From assembly GCF_008329705.1 (NCBI RefSeq), contig NZ_VTSX01000015.1, positions 1 through 64,000 on the forward strand: a DNA stretch of 64,000 nucleotides, written 5' to 3'. Below are positions 43,051 to 53,500 of the stretch, piece by piece. This DNA is from Chryseobacterium sp. SN22. GTDB lineage: Bacteria > Bacteroidota > Bacteroidia > Flavobacteriales > Weeksellaceae. A model generated the notes under the pieces. It had not been told where the DNA came from. It saw nothing but the letters and a program-made list of their open reading frames with translations, and ran no database searches. Position 1 is the stretch's first letter. Each line of letters begins with the position of its first letter. The position numbers were made by a program, and so were the translations under genes.

Positions 43051-44634
43051 TTAAGGAATCAAGATCTGGTTCTGGACCTCGAACTCCTCTGTGGAGGAGA
43101 ACTTGTTTCCATACATATCCGTTGCTTTTACTTCAACTTTATGTTTACCAAGGGAAAGTTTTTTAGGGAACTCCCCTGTCCAGATGTGCCGGGACATTTC
43201 CGGGTTGGAAGGCCTTCTGCCCGCCAACATGGTCTGCGTAGTATCCCATTTGAAAACCGACATGGCAAAGTTCGGATCTACTGTTTCGTCATACTGCATG
43301 TCTTCCCATTTTCCACCATCTATTCTGTATTCTACCTTGTCTTTTTTGCTTCCCATGAAGAAGTTAGCCAACACTTTGGCAGAAGTTTTTGAAGGGAAAG
43401 GAACCACTTTCGGCACGTACAGGTTGATCTGGTAATCCTCCGGTTTTCCTGCAGTCTTGTATTTTACTTTATATTCGTTATCGCTGAAGCTGATGAATGA
43501 ATATCCTTTGGCCGTCCCGTCCCTCATGGTAGAAGTCGGCAGTCCAAGGTCATCCGAAGTTCCGGACCACCAGTCGCCGCAGGTTGTCCCGACATTGTAT
43601 TCGTGAAGGTCTTTAGAACCGTTCCATCCGGCTTCTCTGCCATAGAACAGCTGCTGCTGGATGTGGGTGTGCGCCGATAAAAGCAAAGCATTTTTAAAAG
43701 GAGCCAGGTTATCGAATAATTTCTGACGGTCGGCATTCCTGAAGTTGTCTTCGTTCTTGTGGTCCAAAGGAATATGGAAAGAAACGACGATGAGTTTGTT
43801 TTTATCCACCAGTTTAAGGTCGTTCTCTATAAACTGAAGCTGATCTTCGCGGAAACCTCCCCAATAGCCTTTTCCGTCACGCGGATCCGGATACAGAATG
43901 TCGTCCAGTACGATGAAGTGAACATTTGCGTAGTTGAAGGAATAGTTGGCCGGGCCGAAATTGGATTCAAACGTTTCGTCGGAAAGCATATCTTCTTTTG
44001 CATCGTAATTCATGTCGTGATTTCCCATCACGTTATACCATGGCAATCCCACTTCTTTCATCACATCGGCATAAGGTTTCTGCAGGCTCAGGTTATCCCC
44101 TACCAAATCCCCGAGACTGATTCCCAACACGGCATTTTTCTTTGTATTTTTCACCTCGTTCACGATGGCTCTCCTGAAATAATCCAGCTGCTTTTCCGTG
44201 TAAGGCTGCGGATCCCCGAATACCAGAATATCGAAATTTTTGCTTTCATTCTGTTTGTGCAGGGCAAAATTGATTTCTTTCGGAAGTTCTCCGGTAGGGG
44301 CCGAACCTTTATATTTAAAATCGGCCGGCGACCCTTTCGGTTTATACTGGTAGTAATATTGTGGAAGGTTGTTCCCGTTTACGGGCGTCATGTACCCGGA
44401 AGGTTTGATCACGAAGATGGTCTGTCCGTCCTGAACCGGCAGGCTGTACCTTCCGTTTTTATCGGTAAGGACTACCTGGGCGCCATTGGAAACGGCTACG
44501 CCTTGAATTCCTTTTTCGCGGTTTTCTTTTTTCTGGTTTTTATTACCGTCTTCATATACATATCCCGAAACGGAAGCCTGGGAGAATGCCATAGCTGAAA
44601 TCAGCATGCAGGGCATTAAAAATTTTATATTCAT
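43051..44634 (-). CDS. Exported calcineurin-like phosphoesterase
   Basis: The 527-residue protein has a signal peptide (FLMPCMLISAMAFSQ). An N-terminal Ig-like module (about 20-105; SVSGYVYEDGNKNQKKENRE) precedes the metallophosphatase domain with its metal-site blocks DILVFGDPQPY (D/H-type variant), SLGDLVGDN, VMGNHDMNY, VVSFHIPLDH and LLSAHTHIQQ. A C-terminal beta domain ends with GNKFSSTEEFEVQ. It hydrolyses phosphomonoesters or diesters in the periplasm or at the cell surface. It follows susD by 148 bp on the same strand, next to a SusCD pair and a glycerophosphodiesterase, which suggests a phosphate-ester scavenging role. Confidence 0.88.
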   Translation of the reverse strand: MNIKFLMPCMLISAMAFSQASVSGYVYEDGNKNQKKENREKGIQGVAVSNGAQVVLTDKNGRYSLPVQDGQTIFVIKPSGYMTPVNGNNLPQYYYQYKPKGSPADFKYKGSAPTGELPKEINFALHKQNESKNFDILVFGDPQPYTEKQLDYFRRAIVNEVKNTKKNAVLGISLGDLVGDNLSLQKPYADVMKEVGLPWYNVMGNHDMNYDAKEDMLSDETFESNFGPANYSFNYANVHFIVLDDILYPDPRDGKGYWGGFREDQLQFIENDLKLVDKNKLIVVSFHIPLDHKNEDNFRNADRQKLFDNLAPFKNALLLSAHTHIQQQLFYGREAGWNGSKDLHEYNVGTTCGDWWSGTSDDLGLPTSTMRDGTAKGYSFISFSDNEYKVKYKTAGKPEDYQINLYVPKVVPFPSKTSAKVLANFFMGSKKDKVEYRIDGGKWEDMQYDETVDPNFAMSVFKWDTTQTMLAGRRPSNPEMSRHIWTGEFPKKLSLGKHKVEVKATDMYGNKFSSTEEFEVQNQILIP

Positions 44635-44782
44635 TTTAATCTTAATTAGTTTGTTTATGGCTGCTGGTTTTAACGCTATGTCCGCAAAGAGCCTTCTTCA
44701 AAAACCGTTGATGCTTTTCGTTTGCAAAGGTGTTGACACTCAGCAATGGGTTGATAATATTTAATGAATGCTATTCTTTTAA

Positions 44783-46234
44783 TTATGGTTTATTCCACCA
44801 CATTTTTACGTTGATGTTGTCGCCACCCATCTGCTGAACGGCAGCCTGGTAATTGTTGGTGTTCAATACCCTCGGATTTGGCGGATACATGAGTCTTGAC
44901 GGCATAACTCCGTTATTCAGCAGTCCTCCGTTGTTCGGCAGTACTGGGAATCCGGTTCTTCTTTTTTCAAACCACTGCTGCTGGTCGACGAAAAACAGAG
45001 CAACGTATTTTTGAAGCATGATTCTTTCTAAAGTTCCGTTGTACGCGACATTCGCATTGGTGAAATAATTGGCCGGCATGGTGGCTCCCCATTGTTCGAT
45101 ACTGGCCTTTACCCCGCTTTCATAATAACTCTGGGCACTTCCCGGAATAATCCCTTTAAAGGCGAGTTCCGAAAGGATAAACTGAAGCTCGGCATAAGGA
45201 AATACAAGAATATTAAGCGGAGCCTTGGAAAGGTTCTGGTTCATATTAGACGGCTGGTAATCGAAAGTAGTGCCGTAAGCATAGCCTGACGGAGCGCCTT
45301 TATACCCAATGTTCGCATTGGCAAGATTCTTTGCCTGGCTGAAAAACAAAGCCATTCTCGGATCATTATTCGCTTTTAAAGTTTCCACGAAGAATGCAGA
45401 TGCGGCTCTTCCGGTTGTAAAATCCTGAGGCCTTGTAATCGGCGGCAGAAGCGGAGCAACACCTGTTACCCCTACTTTTGCCGTTTCCGAATTACTCTGG
45501 AAAATAGGATAAGCCGTCGGATTGCTGACAATTTCCTGGATCCGCTCTTTTACATTCACTTCGCCGTCCTTGCTAAGGATCCGGGTTAACAAACGCAGCG
45601 AAAGCGAATTACAGAATTTTTTCCAGTTAGCGATCCCGTTTACGTCACTTTCCGCTTTGTAGAAAAGATCCGGGCCGCCTAGTGTTTTGGTTGTGATAAA
45701 AAGGGAATTGGCGGTTTTCAGATCGTTCAGCAGCTGTACATAAATATCTTTCTGACGGTCGAATTTCGGCTGGGAAATATTGTCTTCCAAACTGGAAGCT
45801 TCGTAAAACGGCACATCTCCGTACGTATCGGTAAGATTGGAATAAATCCAGGCATTCAGTACCATTGAAATGGCCAGGTAATTCGGATCATTATCTCTTT
45901 CTGCGGCAACCCTCATGTCTTTCACCTGTTTAATCCACTTGTAGCTATTGTTCCAGAATCCCGCACCTGTATTTTCGGTAATATTGTACCGGCTGAGCGT
46001 ATTCCCTTCGTTCGGAAAATCCAGTGAAACCTGCATCAGATCGAAAGTGAAATCATTAGCCCTCATGTAATTTACGGCAGACATATTATACTGTACCGGT
46101 ACCAGGAGCTTTGAAGCGACCGATTCGCTGATCTTGCTGTTGTCGGTATTTACCTCATCAAGGGTTCTGCTGCATGAAACCGGAATACAACCGATTCCTG
46201 CAACCAATATGATATTTAAAAGTAATTTTTTCAT
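44783..46234 (-). CDS. SusD/RagB-like outer-membrane lipoprotein (SusD-like family 2)
   Basis: The 483-residue lipoprotein has a type II signal (KKLLLNIILVAGIGCIPVSC; Cys16 or Cys21). Recognisable SusD features are VQYNMSAVNYMRAN near the N-terminus, IYSNLTDTYGDVPF in the helical core and the C-terminal LQKYVALFFVDQQQWFEKRR with PNPRVLNTNN. SusD proteins cap a SusC barrel and bind the nutrient at the surface. It starts 11 bp after the susC-like gene, so the two are one unit. The ligand may be something other than a carbohydrate, given its neighbours. Confidence 0.93.
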   Translation of the reverse strand: MKKLLLNIILVAGIGCIPVSCSRTLDEVNTDNSKISESVASKLLVPVQYNMSAVNYMRANDFTFDLMQVSLDFPNEGNTLSRYNITENTGAGFWNNSYKWIKQVKDMRVAAERDNDPNYLAISMVLNAWIYSNLTDTYGDVPFYEASSLEDNISQPKFDRQKDIYVQLLNDLKTANSLFITTKTLGGPDLFYKAESDVNGIANWKKFCNSLSLRLLTRILSKDGEVNVKERIQEIVSNPTAYPIFQSNSETAKVGVTGVAPLLPPITRPQDFTTGRAASAFFVETLKANNDPRMALFFSQAKNLANANIGYKGAPSGYAYGTTFDYQPSNMNQNLSKAPLNILVFPYAELQFILSELAFKGIIPGSAQSYYESGVKASIEQWGATMPANYFTNANVAYNGTLERIMLQKYVALFFVDQQQWFEKRRTGFPVLPNNGGLLNNGVMPSRLMYPPNPRVLNTNNYQAAVQQMGGDNINVKMWWNKP

Positions 46235-46245
46235 GTTGTAAGATT

Positions 46246-49221
46246 TTAGAATTTAACATTAAGCTGGATTCCCACGGTTCTTGCTGTCGGCAGCTGCCCG
46301 ATTTCCACGCCGGGAGTGATCTGGCTGTCGTTCAGGGTGGCGGCTTCCGGATCGAAGAGCGGGAATTTCGTCCACATCCAAAGGTTTCTTCCGAATAGAG
46401 CTAGGGTAAGATCGGTGAGCTTCAGCTCTTCGGTTATGCTTCTCGGGAAAGTATAGGAAATCCTTGCGTCCCTGAGTTTGATGAATGAAGTATCGAACGT
46501 ATTGGTTTCCACATTGGCTCTTCTGTAGTAATCGCCGTAATAAGTTGATAATAAAATAGCTTTGGTATTAGGTGAGTAGGATCCGTCCGGATTCTGTACA
46601 ACACCGTTTCCGACAATCATTCCGTTCGGGTTTTCCCTTCCGGCTAAGGTGTGCTCCAGTTTTCCCTGCTCGGTCATTTTGTGGTGGGACTGGGAATAGG
46701 CCATTCCTTTATACTGCCCGTCGAACGAGAAGCTTACCGTAATTCCTTTATATCTGAATTCATTCTGAAGCCCTGCCCTCCATTCCGGATAGGCGTTTCC
46801 GATTCTTTTCATCTGGGTCGGTTTTGCCGTTAATCCGTCTGTTGAATTAAAGATCACCTGTCCATCCGGGGAATACATCAATCCGTACCCATACATATCT
46901 CCAAGGGAACCGCCGACATACGCATTAAAGTATACCACTCCGCCTACACTTCCCATGGTGTAAGGTTCACCGTTGAATTCTTCCGGGAGGGAAAGGATTT
47001 TATTACGGTTCATCGACCAGTTGGCATTCACGGCCCATGAGAAATTCTTGTTCTTCACCGGGAAAGCATTCAGCGTAACTTCCAGTCCACGGTTTCTTAC
47101 TTCACCGGCATTGATGACTTTGCTGCTGAAGCCTGTTTCCCAAAGCGTCGGAATCCTGACAATCTGATCTTTGGAGTTGTTCTGATAGGCGGTAACCGTA
47201 TAATTCAGCCTGTTTTTCAGGATCCCGAATTCCATTCCGGCTTCAATACTGGTAATCATATTGGGACGGAGGTTCGGATTCGGATATAAAGACGGAGATT
47301 CTACGGATCCCTGAAAATCGCTGTTGTTATAGTATTTAATTAATTGATAAGGATCGGAATCGTTTCCTACTCTGGACCATGAGGCTCTCAGCTTCCAGAA
47401 GTTGAAACGGTCTGAAGTCAGCTTAAAGATATCGGAAAGGATAAAAGAGGCAGCCGCCGAAGGATAGAAATAAGAGCGGTTCTCTTCCGGAAGCGTACTG
47501 CTCCAGTCGTTTCTTGCGGTAAGATCCAGAAATATTTTATTCTGGTAACCTAATGATGCCAAAGCATAGGCACTGTTTACCTGCTTGTCATTAGGTCTGG
47601 CAAATTTTGAAATATTTGCGATTCCGTTCGGTAAGGTATAAACTCCCGGCTTCAAAAGCCCTTCTGCGATATAATCATTCATTACATATTCCATATACCG
47701 GATATTTCCCCCGGCCGATGCACTGAAATCGAAATCGCTGAACTTGGTTTTATAGGTAAACAACACGTCATTGTTCATGTCCATCAGCTTTACGTACTGC
47801 TCCCTGTACATTCCCTGCAGGTAATTGGCGGAGTTCCAGGGCCTTTTCTGGGTACGCAGTTCATTGGTCAATTCCATTCCCGAGCGCACCATCACTTCAA
47901 AATTTTTGGTAATCTTATAATTAAGATTTGCATTTCCTGTAATGAAATTTTTATCTACCCCGTTCAGCATTTCGTAAGCGATGAGGTAAGGATTATCGAT
48001 AAAGGAACTGAACGGGTGAACCTGCTCCACCTGGTCTTTTCCTGCTTTCCAGATCGGCCGGTACCACGAAAGATCTACATTCGGGTTCTGGAAGATCATG
48101 AAGTAGGAAATCGACTGGTTGCTGTATCCCGTTGCCGGAAGGTTATCACTTTTCGTTTTGCTGTAATTGAACTTGATACCGACCTTCAGTTTTTCATTGA
48201 GTTTATGATCTACGGAGAAAGCGGCAGTGAATCTGTCGAAACCGGTATTCGGCATCATCCATTCGTTTTTCAGATAGGTTAAGGAAGATCTGAAAGATGT
48301 GCTTTCGTTGGAAGCTTCAAGTGCGATGTTATTGGAAAAGGTAGCCCCGGTTTCCCAGAATCCTTTGATATTATCTTTATAAGGTCTCCATAACTGACGT
48401 TCCTTGCTTTGTCCTTCTACGGTAGGATCATACTGGAAAAAGGACTGCCCGGCAAACTTAGGCCCGAATGCGCTGCTGGTAGAACCGGTGTTTACTCCGT
48501 CTGCCGATGCTCCGTAAGAATAATAGAAGTTTCCTTTGGCATCTTTCTGAAGCGTTCCCTGCCCATATTCATACTGGTAATCCGGCCATTTCAGCACTGT
48601 ATCGTAGCTTGAATAGGAATTTAAAGTCACCTGTACTTTTCCCTTCTTGCTTTTTCCTGATTTGGTGGTGATCATAATGGCTCCGCCAGCTCCCCTGGAA
48701 CCGTAAAGCGCGGATGCGGTAGCTCCTTTCAGTACGGTAATGGATTCGATATCATCAGGATTAATCGTATTGATCCCGTTTCCGTAATCGATCGGAAGAT
48801 CCGCTTTCGAACCTGCTCCGTATGCGGAATAACCGGTACCGGTGGTATTATTATTCAACGGAATCCCGTCTACCACCACCAAGGCATTATTCTGGTCGGG
48901 GTTCATGGAGATATCCCCTCTCAGCTTGATGATCGAACTGCCCAGTGGCCCGGCTCCTGCCGTCTGGATTTTCAGCCCGGCTACCTTTCCTTCCAATGCC
49001 TGGGACCAGTTGTTATTCTGGGTTCTCAATAATTCTTCGGACTTAATGGTTTCTGCTACATATCCCAAAGACCGGTCACGTCTTTTGATCCCCAAAGCGG
49101 TTACGACCACTTCGTCAATGTTTTTAATGGTGTCTTTTTTTACCTGATGCTGGGCTGCCATTTCTACACTGACGAGTCCTAATAATGATAAGATGAGTAC
49201 TTTCTGTGTTGCTTTACGCAT
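46246..49221 (-). CDS. SusC/RagA-family TonB-dependent outer-membrane transporter
   Basis: The 991-residue barrel has a signal peptide (KVLILSLLGLVSVEMAAQ), a TonB-box-like IDEVVVTALG, the SusC plug features (ALEGKVAGLKI, DGIPLNNNT, DIESITVLKGATASALYGSR, GGAIMITTKSG) and C-terminal strands ending in VGIQLNVKF. The CarboxypepD_reg domain that normally precedes the plug in SusC proteins is missing: the TonB-box region follows the signal peptide after only about ten residues. The start is the ATG at 49221. It carries the substrate caught by the adjacent SusD into the periplasm. Confidence 0.95.
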   Translation of the reverse strand: MRKATQKVLILSLLGLVSVEMAAQHQVKKDTIKNIDEVVVTALGIKRRDRSLGYVAETIKSEELLRTQNNNWSQALEGKVAGLKIQTAGAGPLGSSIIKLRGDISMNPDQNNALVVVDGIPLNNNTTGTGYSAYGAGSKADLPIDYGNGINTINPDDIESITVLKGATASALYGSRGAGGAIMITTKSGKSKKGKVQVTLNSYSSYDTVLKWPDYQYEYGQGTLQKDAKGNFYYSYGASADGVNTGSTSSAFGPKFAGQSFFQYDPTVEGQSKERQLWRPYKDNIKGFWETGATFSNNIALEASNESTSFRSSLTYLKNEWMMPNTGFDRFTAAFSVDHKLNEKLKVGIKFNYSKTKSDNLPATGYSNQSISYFMIFQNPNVDLSWYRPIWKAGKDQVEQVHPFSSFIDNPYLIAYEMLNGVDKNFITGNANLNYKITKNFEVMVRSGMELTNELRTQKRPWNSANYLQGMYREQYVKLMDMNNDVLFTYKTKFSDFDFSASAGGNIRYMEYVMNDYIAEGLLKPGVYTLPNGIANISKFARPNDKQVNSAYALASLGYQNKIFLDLTARNDWSSTLPEENRSYFYPSAAASFILSDIFKLTSDRFNFWKLRASWSRVGNDSDPYQLIKYYNNSDFQGSVESPSLYPNPNLRPNMITSIEAGMEFGILKNRLNYTVTAYQNNSKDQIVRIPTLWETGFSSKVINAGEVRNRGLEVTLNAFPVKNKNFSWAVNANWSMNRNKILSLPEEFNGEPYTMGSVGGVVYFNAYVGGSLGDMYGYGLMYSPDGQVIFNSTDGLTAKPTQMKRIGNAYPEWRAGLQNEFRYKGITVSFSFDGQYKGMAYSQSHHKMTEQGKLEHTLAGRENPNGMIVGNGVVQNPDGSYSPNTKAILLSTYYGDYYRRANVETNTFDTSFIKLRDARISYTFPRSITEELKLTDLTLALFGRNLWMWTKFPLFDPEAATLNDSQITPGVEIGQLPTARTVGIQLNVKF

Positions 49222-49237
49222 ATCCTTTTTGTTTGCG

Positions 49238-49245
49238 CAAAAATA
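49238..49245 (-). promoter_or_regulatory. -7 element of the susC/susD operon
   Basis: On the minus strand the sequence is TATTTTTG followed by CGC, close to the consensus and 16 bp before the ATG. The same TATTTTTGCGC string precedes the LRR gene at 55974. Confidence 0.6.
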
Positions 49246-49254
49246 GAACGACAT

Positions 49255-49614
49255 TATGAGTATCGCTTTAACATGCTTTTAACAGATATTAAAGGATTAT
49301 TAAACGCTATATTAATTTATATTTAACAACACAATATACATTTTTGGTTAACAACAGGTTAAAATCATTACGGATTTTTAATATGATAAGATGGTTTTAT
49401 TTACCTATTTTTATTGTCTTTTCTTGGGATAATAAAATATACCACAGATCTACCACAAAGGCTTTTCATTCAGGAATTAATCTGTATTTAAGCATGAATC
49501 CGAAGTATAATAGCTGGAAGAGGGAAGCTGGATACCGGAGGTTTTGCCATTGCTTAGCTTTTTTATTTTTCCGTTTGATAATCATTAATATAATCATATT
49601 TACTTTACATAAGC
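49255..49614. other. Spacer upstream of susC
   Basis: This AT-rich stretch holds sequences upstream of the susC promoter and repeat B (49499-49552). A plus-strand frame through it has no recognisable product. Confidence 0.55.
49499..49552 (+). repeat. Dispersed intergenic repeat B, copy
   Basis: TCCGAAGTATAATAGCTGG, AAGAGGGAAGCTGGATACCGG and AGGTTTTGCCATT are related to 42782-42838 and to 28869-28899. Confidence 0.6.
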
Positions 49615-49648
49615 AAAACAGCCTGTCTCAAATGAGGCAGGCTGTTTT
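49615..49648 (-). terminator. Terminator after the glycerophosphodiesterase gene
   Basis: AAAACAGCCTG and CAGGCTGTTTT make an 11-bp perfect stem around a 12-base loop, 19 bp after the stop codon on the minus strand. Confidence 0.8.
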
Positions 49649-49667
49649 CAGCTAAATATAACCGGGA

Positions 49668-50411
49668 TTATTTTTTAAGCTGATCCGGGATATTGGTGGT
49701 AATGAACCCGATCCCCTGCTTTTTCAGTTCGTCTGCAATGGCAATATCATTTACCGTCCAGGCATTGGTAATCAGTCCCAAAGCTTTTGCATCGGCAATC
49801 CAGGTCGGATTCTTCTGGAAAATGCTGTAATGGTAATCGATTCCGTCCAGTCCTTCATCCTTGATCTGCTCCGGAGAAAGTTCCCCTTTCAGATACTGTA
49901 CTTTAAAAGAAGGCTCCAGCTTTTTGATTTCCTTACAGATATTCAGGCTGAAAGAAATGAATTCACATTGGGCTCCCAGCTTCATATCTTTAATCATTTT
50001 AATTGTCTTTGCCGTCAGCTCATCTTCTTTCTCCTTCGTCTTGTCCGGCTTTATTTCAACGATCAGTTTCAATGCCTTGTCTTTTTTCCCCTGCTTCAGA
50101 TAATCTTTCAAGGTAGGAAAATCTTCGCCGTTAGATAGTTTTACTTTCTCCAGCTCTTTAAAATCGGTTTCGGAGATTTCCATTTTGGCGTAGTGTTCGT
50201 CATGGTTTACGACCAGAATCCCATCCTTCGTCATCCGTACATCGAATTCGGAACCGTAGATCTTCAACTTCTGTGCATTCTCCAGCGACTTCAGCGAATT
50301 TTCCGTTATCGGCGGCTGGGTCTGCCAGTACCCTCTGTGGGCGATAACCTGGGTTTGTGCCTTCATAACCACTGTGCTTAAAACTGCTAACCCTAAGATA
50401 AAATTTTTCAT
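49668..50411 (-). CDS. Secreted glycerophosphodiester phosphodiesterase
   Basis: The 247-residue protein has a signal peptide (ILGLAVLSTVVMKAQ) and a GDPD TIM barrel: VIAHRGYW with the first catalytic His, ENSLKSLENA, GSEFDVRMTKDG with the metal-binding E/D, VVNHDEHY with the second His, and LIVEIKPDK. The end ITNAWTVND is also typical. It releases glycerol-3-phosphate from glycerophosphodiesters, or from teichoic-acid-like polymers, in the periplasm. It sits between susC and the Oar-like receptor, on the same strand as the SusCD-phosphoesterase group. Confidence 0.93.
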   Translation of the reverse strand: MKNFILGLAVLSTVVMKAQTQVIAHRGYWQTQPPITENSLKSLENAQKLKIYGSEFDVRMTKDGILVVNHDEHYAKMEISETDFKELEKVKLSNGEDFPTLKDYLKQGKKDKALKLIVEIKPDKTKEKEDELTAKTIKMIKDMKLGAQCEFISFSLNICKEIKKLEPSFKVQYLKGELSPEQIKDEGLDGIDYHYSIFQKNPTWIADAKALGLITNAWTVNDIAIADELKKQGIGFITTNIPDQLKK

Positions 50412-50478
50412 ATTATAAATTAAATATTAAACTAAAAAGCTTTTCAACTTTCAGATAAAGGTATATAAATTTAAGAGA

Positions 50479-50509
50479 ATGGTCAATTTTGCTTCGTCAG
50501 TGAATGATG
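50479..50509 (-). repeat. Dispersed intergenic repeat A, inverted copy
   Basis: On the minus strand it reads CATCATTCACTGACGAAGC followed by AAAATTGACCAT. A half-copy, ATGACCATTCACCTCTCAC, stands at 50551-50569. Both lie in the spacer between the Oar-like receptor and the GDPD gene. Confidence 0.6.
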
Positions 50510-50574
50510 ATCATTTAAAATAATTTGATCCATTCAAATAAGAAAACAACAATGACCATTCACCTCTCACATTC

Positions 50575-53500
50575 TTAGAACGTGTATTTTGCTCCGATCT
50601 GGATCTGGTACGGGTTTCCGTTCAGCGGTTCCAGTCCGCTCGTATTCAGGTTGTATTTGAACTGCCTGGTCGTCTGGTCGAATCCGGTAATACTGTAAAG
50701 CGACATGTTGCCGTAGGATTTGTTGACGCCCCATTCTTTATTCAGCAGGTTCGCCACATTGAAAATATCCACCGAAAGCTCGAAAGCTCCGATCTTCTCA
50801 AATTTGATCTTCTTTGCAACACGCACGTCCCAGATTCCGTAGAAACCGTTCTTTCCGCCGTTTCTTTCCGCAATTTCATTGTTGTAATCTGTAATATAAT
50901 TTTTCAGTGCCGTTCCTACTTCAGGATTATCGATCAGGGTTTGCGTAAGGTTCGGGAAAATATACGCCAGGTCATTGGAATCCACGAAATCTCCGTTTAC
51001 ATTCCCTCCGGCAAGTACGGAGAAACGCGTTCCGCCCATTCCGGCATATCTGATCCCTAAAGTAAACCCAGCAATCGTCGGTGAATTTCCGTAGATCACC
51101 ACTTTGTTTCGGAACTGGTTATCGGAATACGACATTCTCAGGTTTCTCGGATCGCTGGCTACCGGTGTAGATAAAGTCGCCGAGTTGGCCACATTTCCAT
51201 TATAAGACGTATTGTCTTTAATATCGGCCCAGGTATAACTTGCCGTGATTTCCCCGTCTTTCCAATACCGGTAGCTGGTGTCTACCACAAAGGAATACTG
51301 GTTTACTTTTCCGTCGCTCACGAGTTCCAGAACCCGTCCGAAGTTTTTATTGATTCTTCCGTCCTTCCAGTTCAGGGTTCCGTTGGCAGCAATGGTTGCT
51401 GCCGGCACAAAAACGCCTCTTCCACCTTCGTTGGCTAAGTTAAAATCTGGGTTGGCCACCATATTCCGGTCGTAGTAGAAATAATTGTTTCTTCCCAAAG
51501 CCATGTAAGCAGCAACCCCTGCCCTGAATCTTTCGTTAAAGAAGTGCGTATACGATACGTTCGCTTTGTATACCACCGGGATCTTGGCATCTTTTCCGGT
51601 GTAATTGATGGTCGGAAGCTGGTATTGGGACAGCGTAGGTACCGTTCCGTAATCATTTCTATAGCTATTGAAGTCCGGAACAGGAACATCTTTACCGGTT
51701 ACATCTACCGTTGCCAAATGCCTACCATCAAACACCAGGTTATTGATAATCATGTAATTGTTGATATCCGATGAAAATATCCCGGCTCCGAATTTTAAGA
51801 AGTCTTTATTTCCTTCGTTGATATTCCAATCGAACTGGAATCTCGGCTGGACAATGAATGATTTAATCTGGTTATCCGTCCGGATTCCCATTTCGTCATA
51901 CAGCTTCTGGTTCAGTCCTGCTTTCGGATAACCGCCGTAATCCAATCGTAAGCCGGCCATCAAATCCAGTCCTCTAGCCACTTTCGTCTGGATCTGCCCG
52001 TATACCCCAAGGTTGTAAATATTCGATTTAACGGACGGATCATCCATCAGAGGAACTTCCCTGTAAAAACGGTACGCGATCTGGTTGTTGAAATTATACA
52101 GGTTATCTCCGTTCTGTGTAGGGTTTTCCCTGAAATGGAACCTTCCGTTCACTTCGCTTCCGTATACCGATCTGGCCATCGTATACATCAGATCCGCGCC
52201 AAAAGTGTATTTGATTTTATCGGTATTGTAATATAAATTGTCTACCAGCTGGAACACATTGTTTCTGAAGCTTTCCTGGGCAAAACGGTGGCCTCCGATC
52301 TGGATATTGGTTGCCCGGTCTTTGCCGTCGATCTTGCTTACGATATTTTCAACGATGGCTCTGGGTACCGGATGCCCGAGCTGGTCGTTCTGGTAGCTGT
52401 CCTGGAACGTGTACAGATATTGTGCCTTCAGTTCATTCGTTAAATTAGGCTTCAGGTTCGACCTTAGGGTAAGTAATAAACTGTTGTCCAGGTTTTTATC
52501 ATTTCCATACGATTCATAAGCCGTGATGGCCGTATTGTCTGCCAACCCGATTTTGTTCAGATCGTAAGTGAAATTGTTTCTTAAGGTCAACAGGTTTTTC
52601 TCATTGATCTGCCAGTCCAGACGCAGAAAAGCGGCATCGGAATTTCTTACCTTATTAAAACTTCCGAACTGAGGGCTGTTGGAAACTCCGTATTTTGCCC
52701 TTGCCACATCCAGGAATTTATTTAAAGTCGCCGTCGTGGTATTCAGCCTCAACTCATCCTCATGCGATTGGATGTCTGCAATCTGTAATGGCCGGGAATC
52801 CAGCTGATGGTCCCATGCAACGAAGAAGTGCAGTTTGTTTTTAATAATCGGCCCGCCTAAGGAGAAACCGAACTGTGAAGTTGAGAAATCGACGTTTCTC
52901 TTGTTTCCGCGAATGTCATAAGGACTGGAAAGCCAGTTGGTTCTTAAATATTCCCAGGCACTTCCGGAGAATTTGTTGGTTCCGGATTTTGTAACGGCAC
53001 TGATGGTTCCGCCGCCGCTTCTCCCCAGGGTAACGTCATATTGGTTGGTAGTTACTTTAAATTCACGCACCGCTTCAATGGAAATGGAAAACGGGGCACC
53101 GCTCCGGCTGGTCGTAGCTCCTGCAGAAGTGGGGTTTTTAGCTGTCATCCCGTCGATGGTAAAGTTTGTGGAAGAACCCAGTTGCCCGGAAATACTCCCG
53201 TTTTTACCGCTTAAAGGGGATAGTTCCGCAAGATTGGCGAAATTCCTTCCGTTCACCGGCAGGATTCCCATGTTTTTTGTAGTGATCGCGGTAGCCGCTC
53301 CTAAATTTCCGATTTTATTTTTGAGGTTTCCTACGACGACCACTTCTTCGATGGATTTTTCACTGGCAAGATCAAGGTTTACGGTTACCTGGTCGCCGAA
53401 GTTGACGTTGTAGCCTTCCCTTTTCTCGTCATTCACTATAATGGTATAAGGCCCGCCCAAAGGAATTTCCTTAAAGATATACTCACCTCTTGAATTGGTT

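Noticed and set aside
49344..49655. Plus-strand frame of 103 codons upstream of susC
   Set aside because: It runs through repeat B and a terminator hairpin, so coding is not credible.
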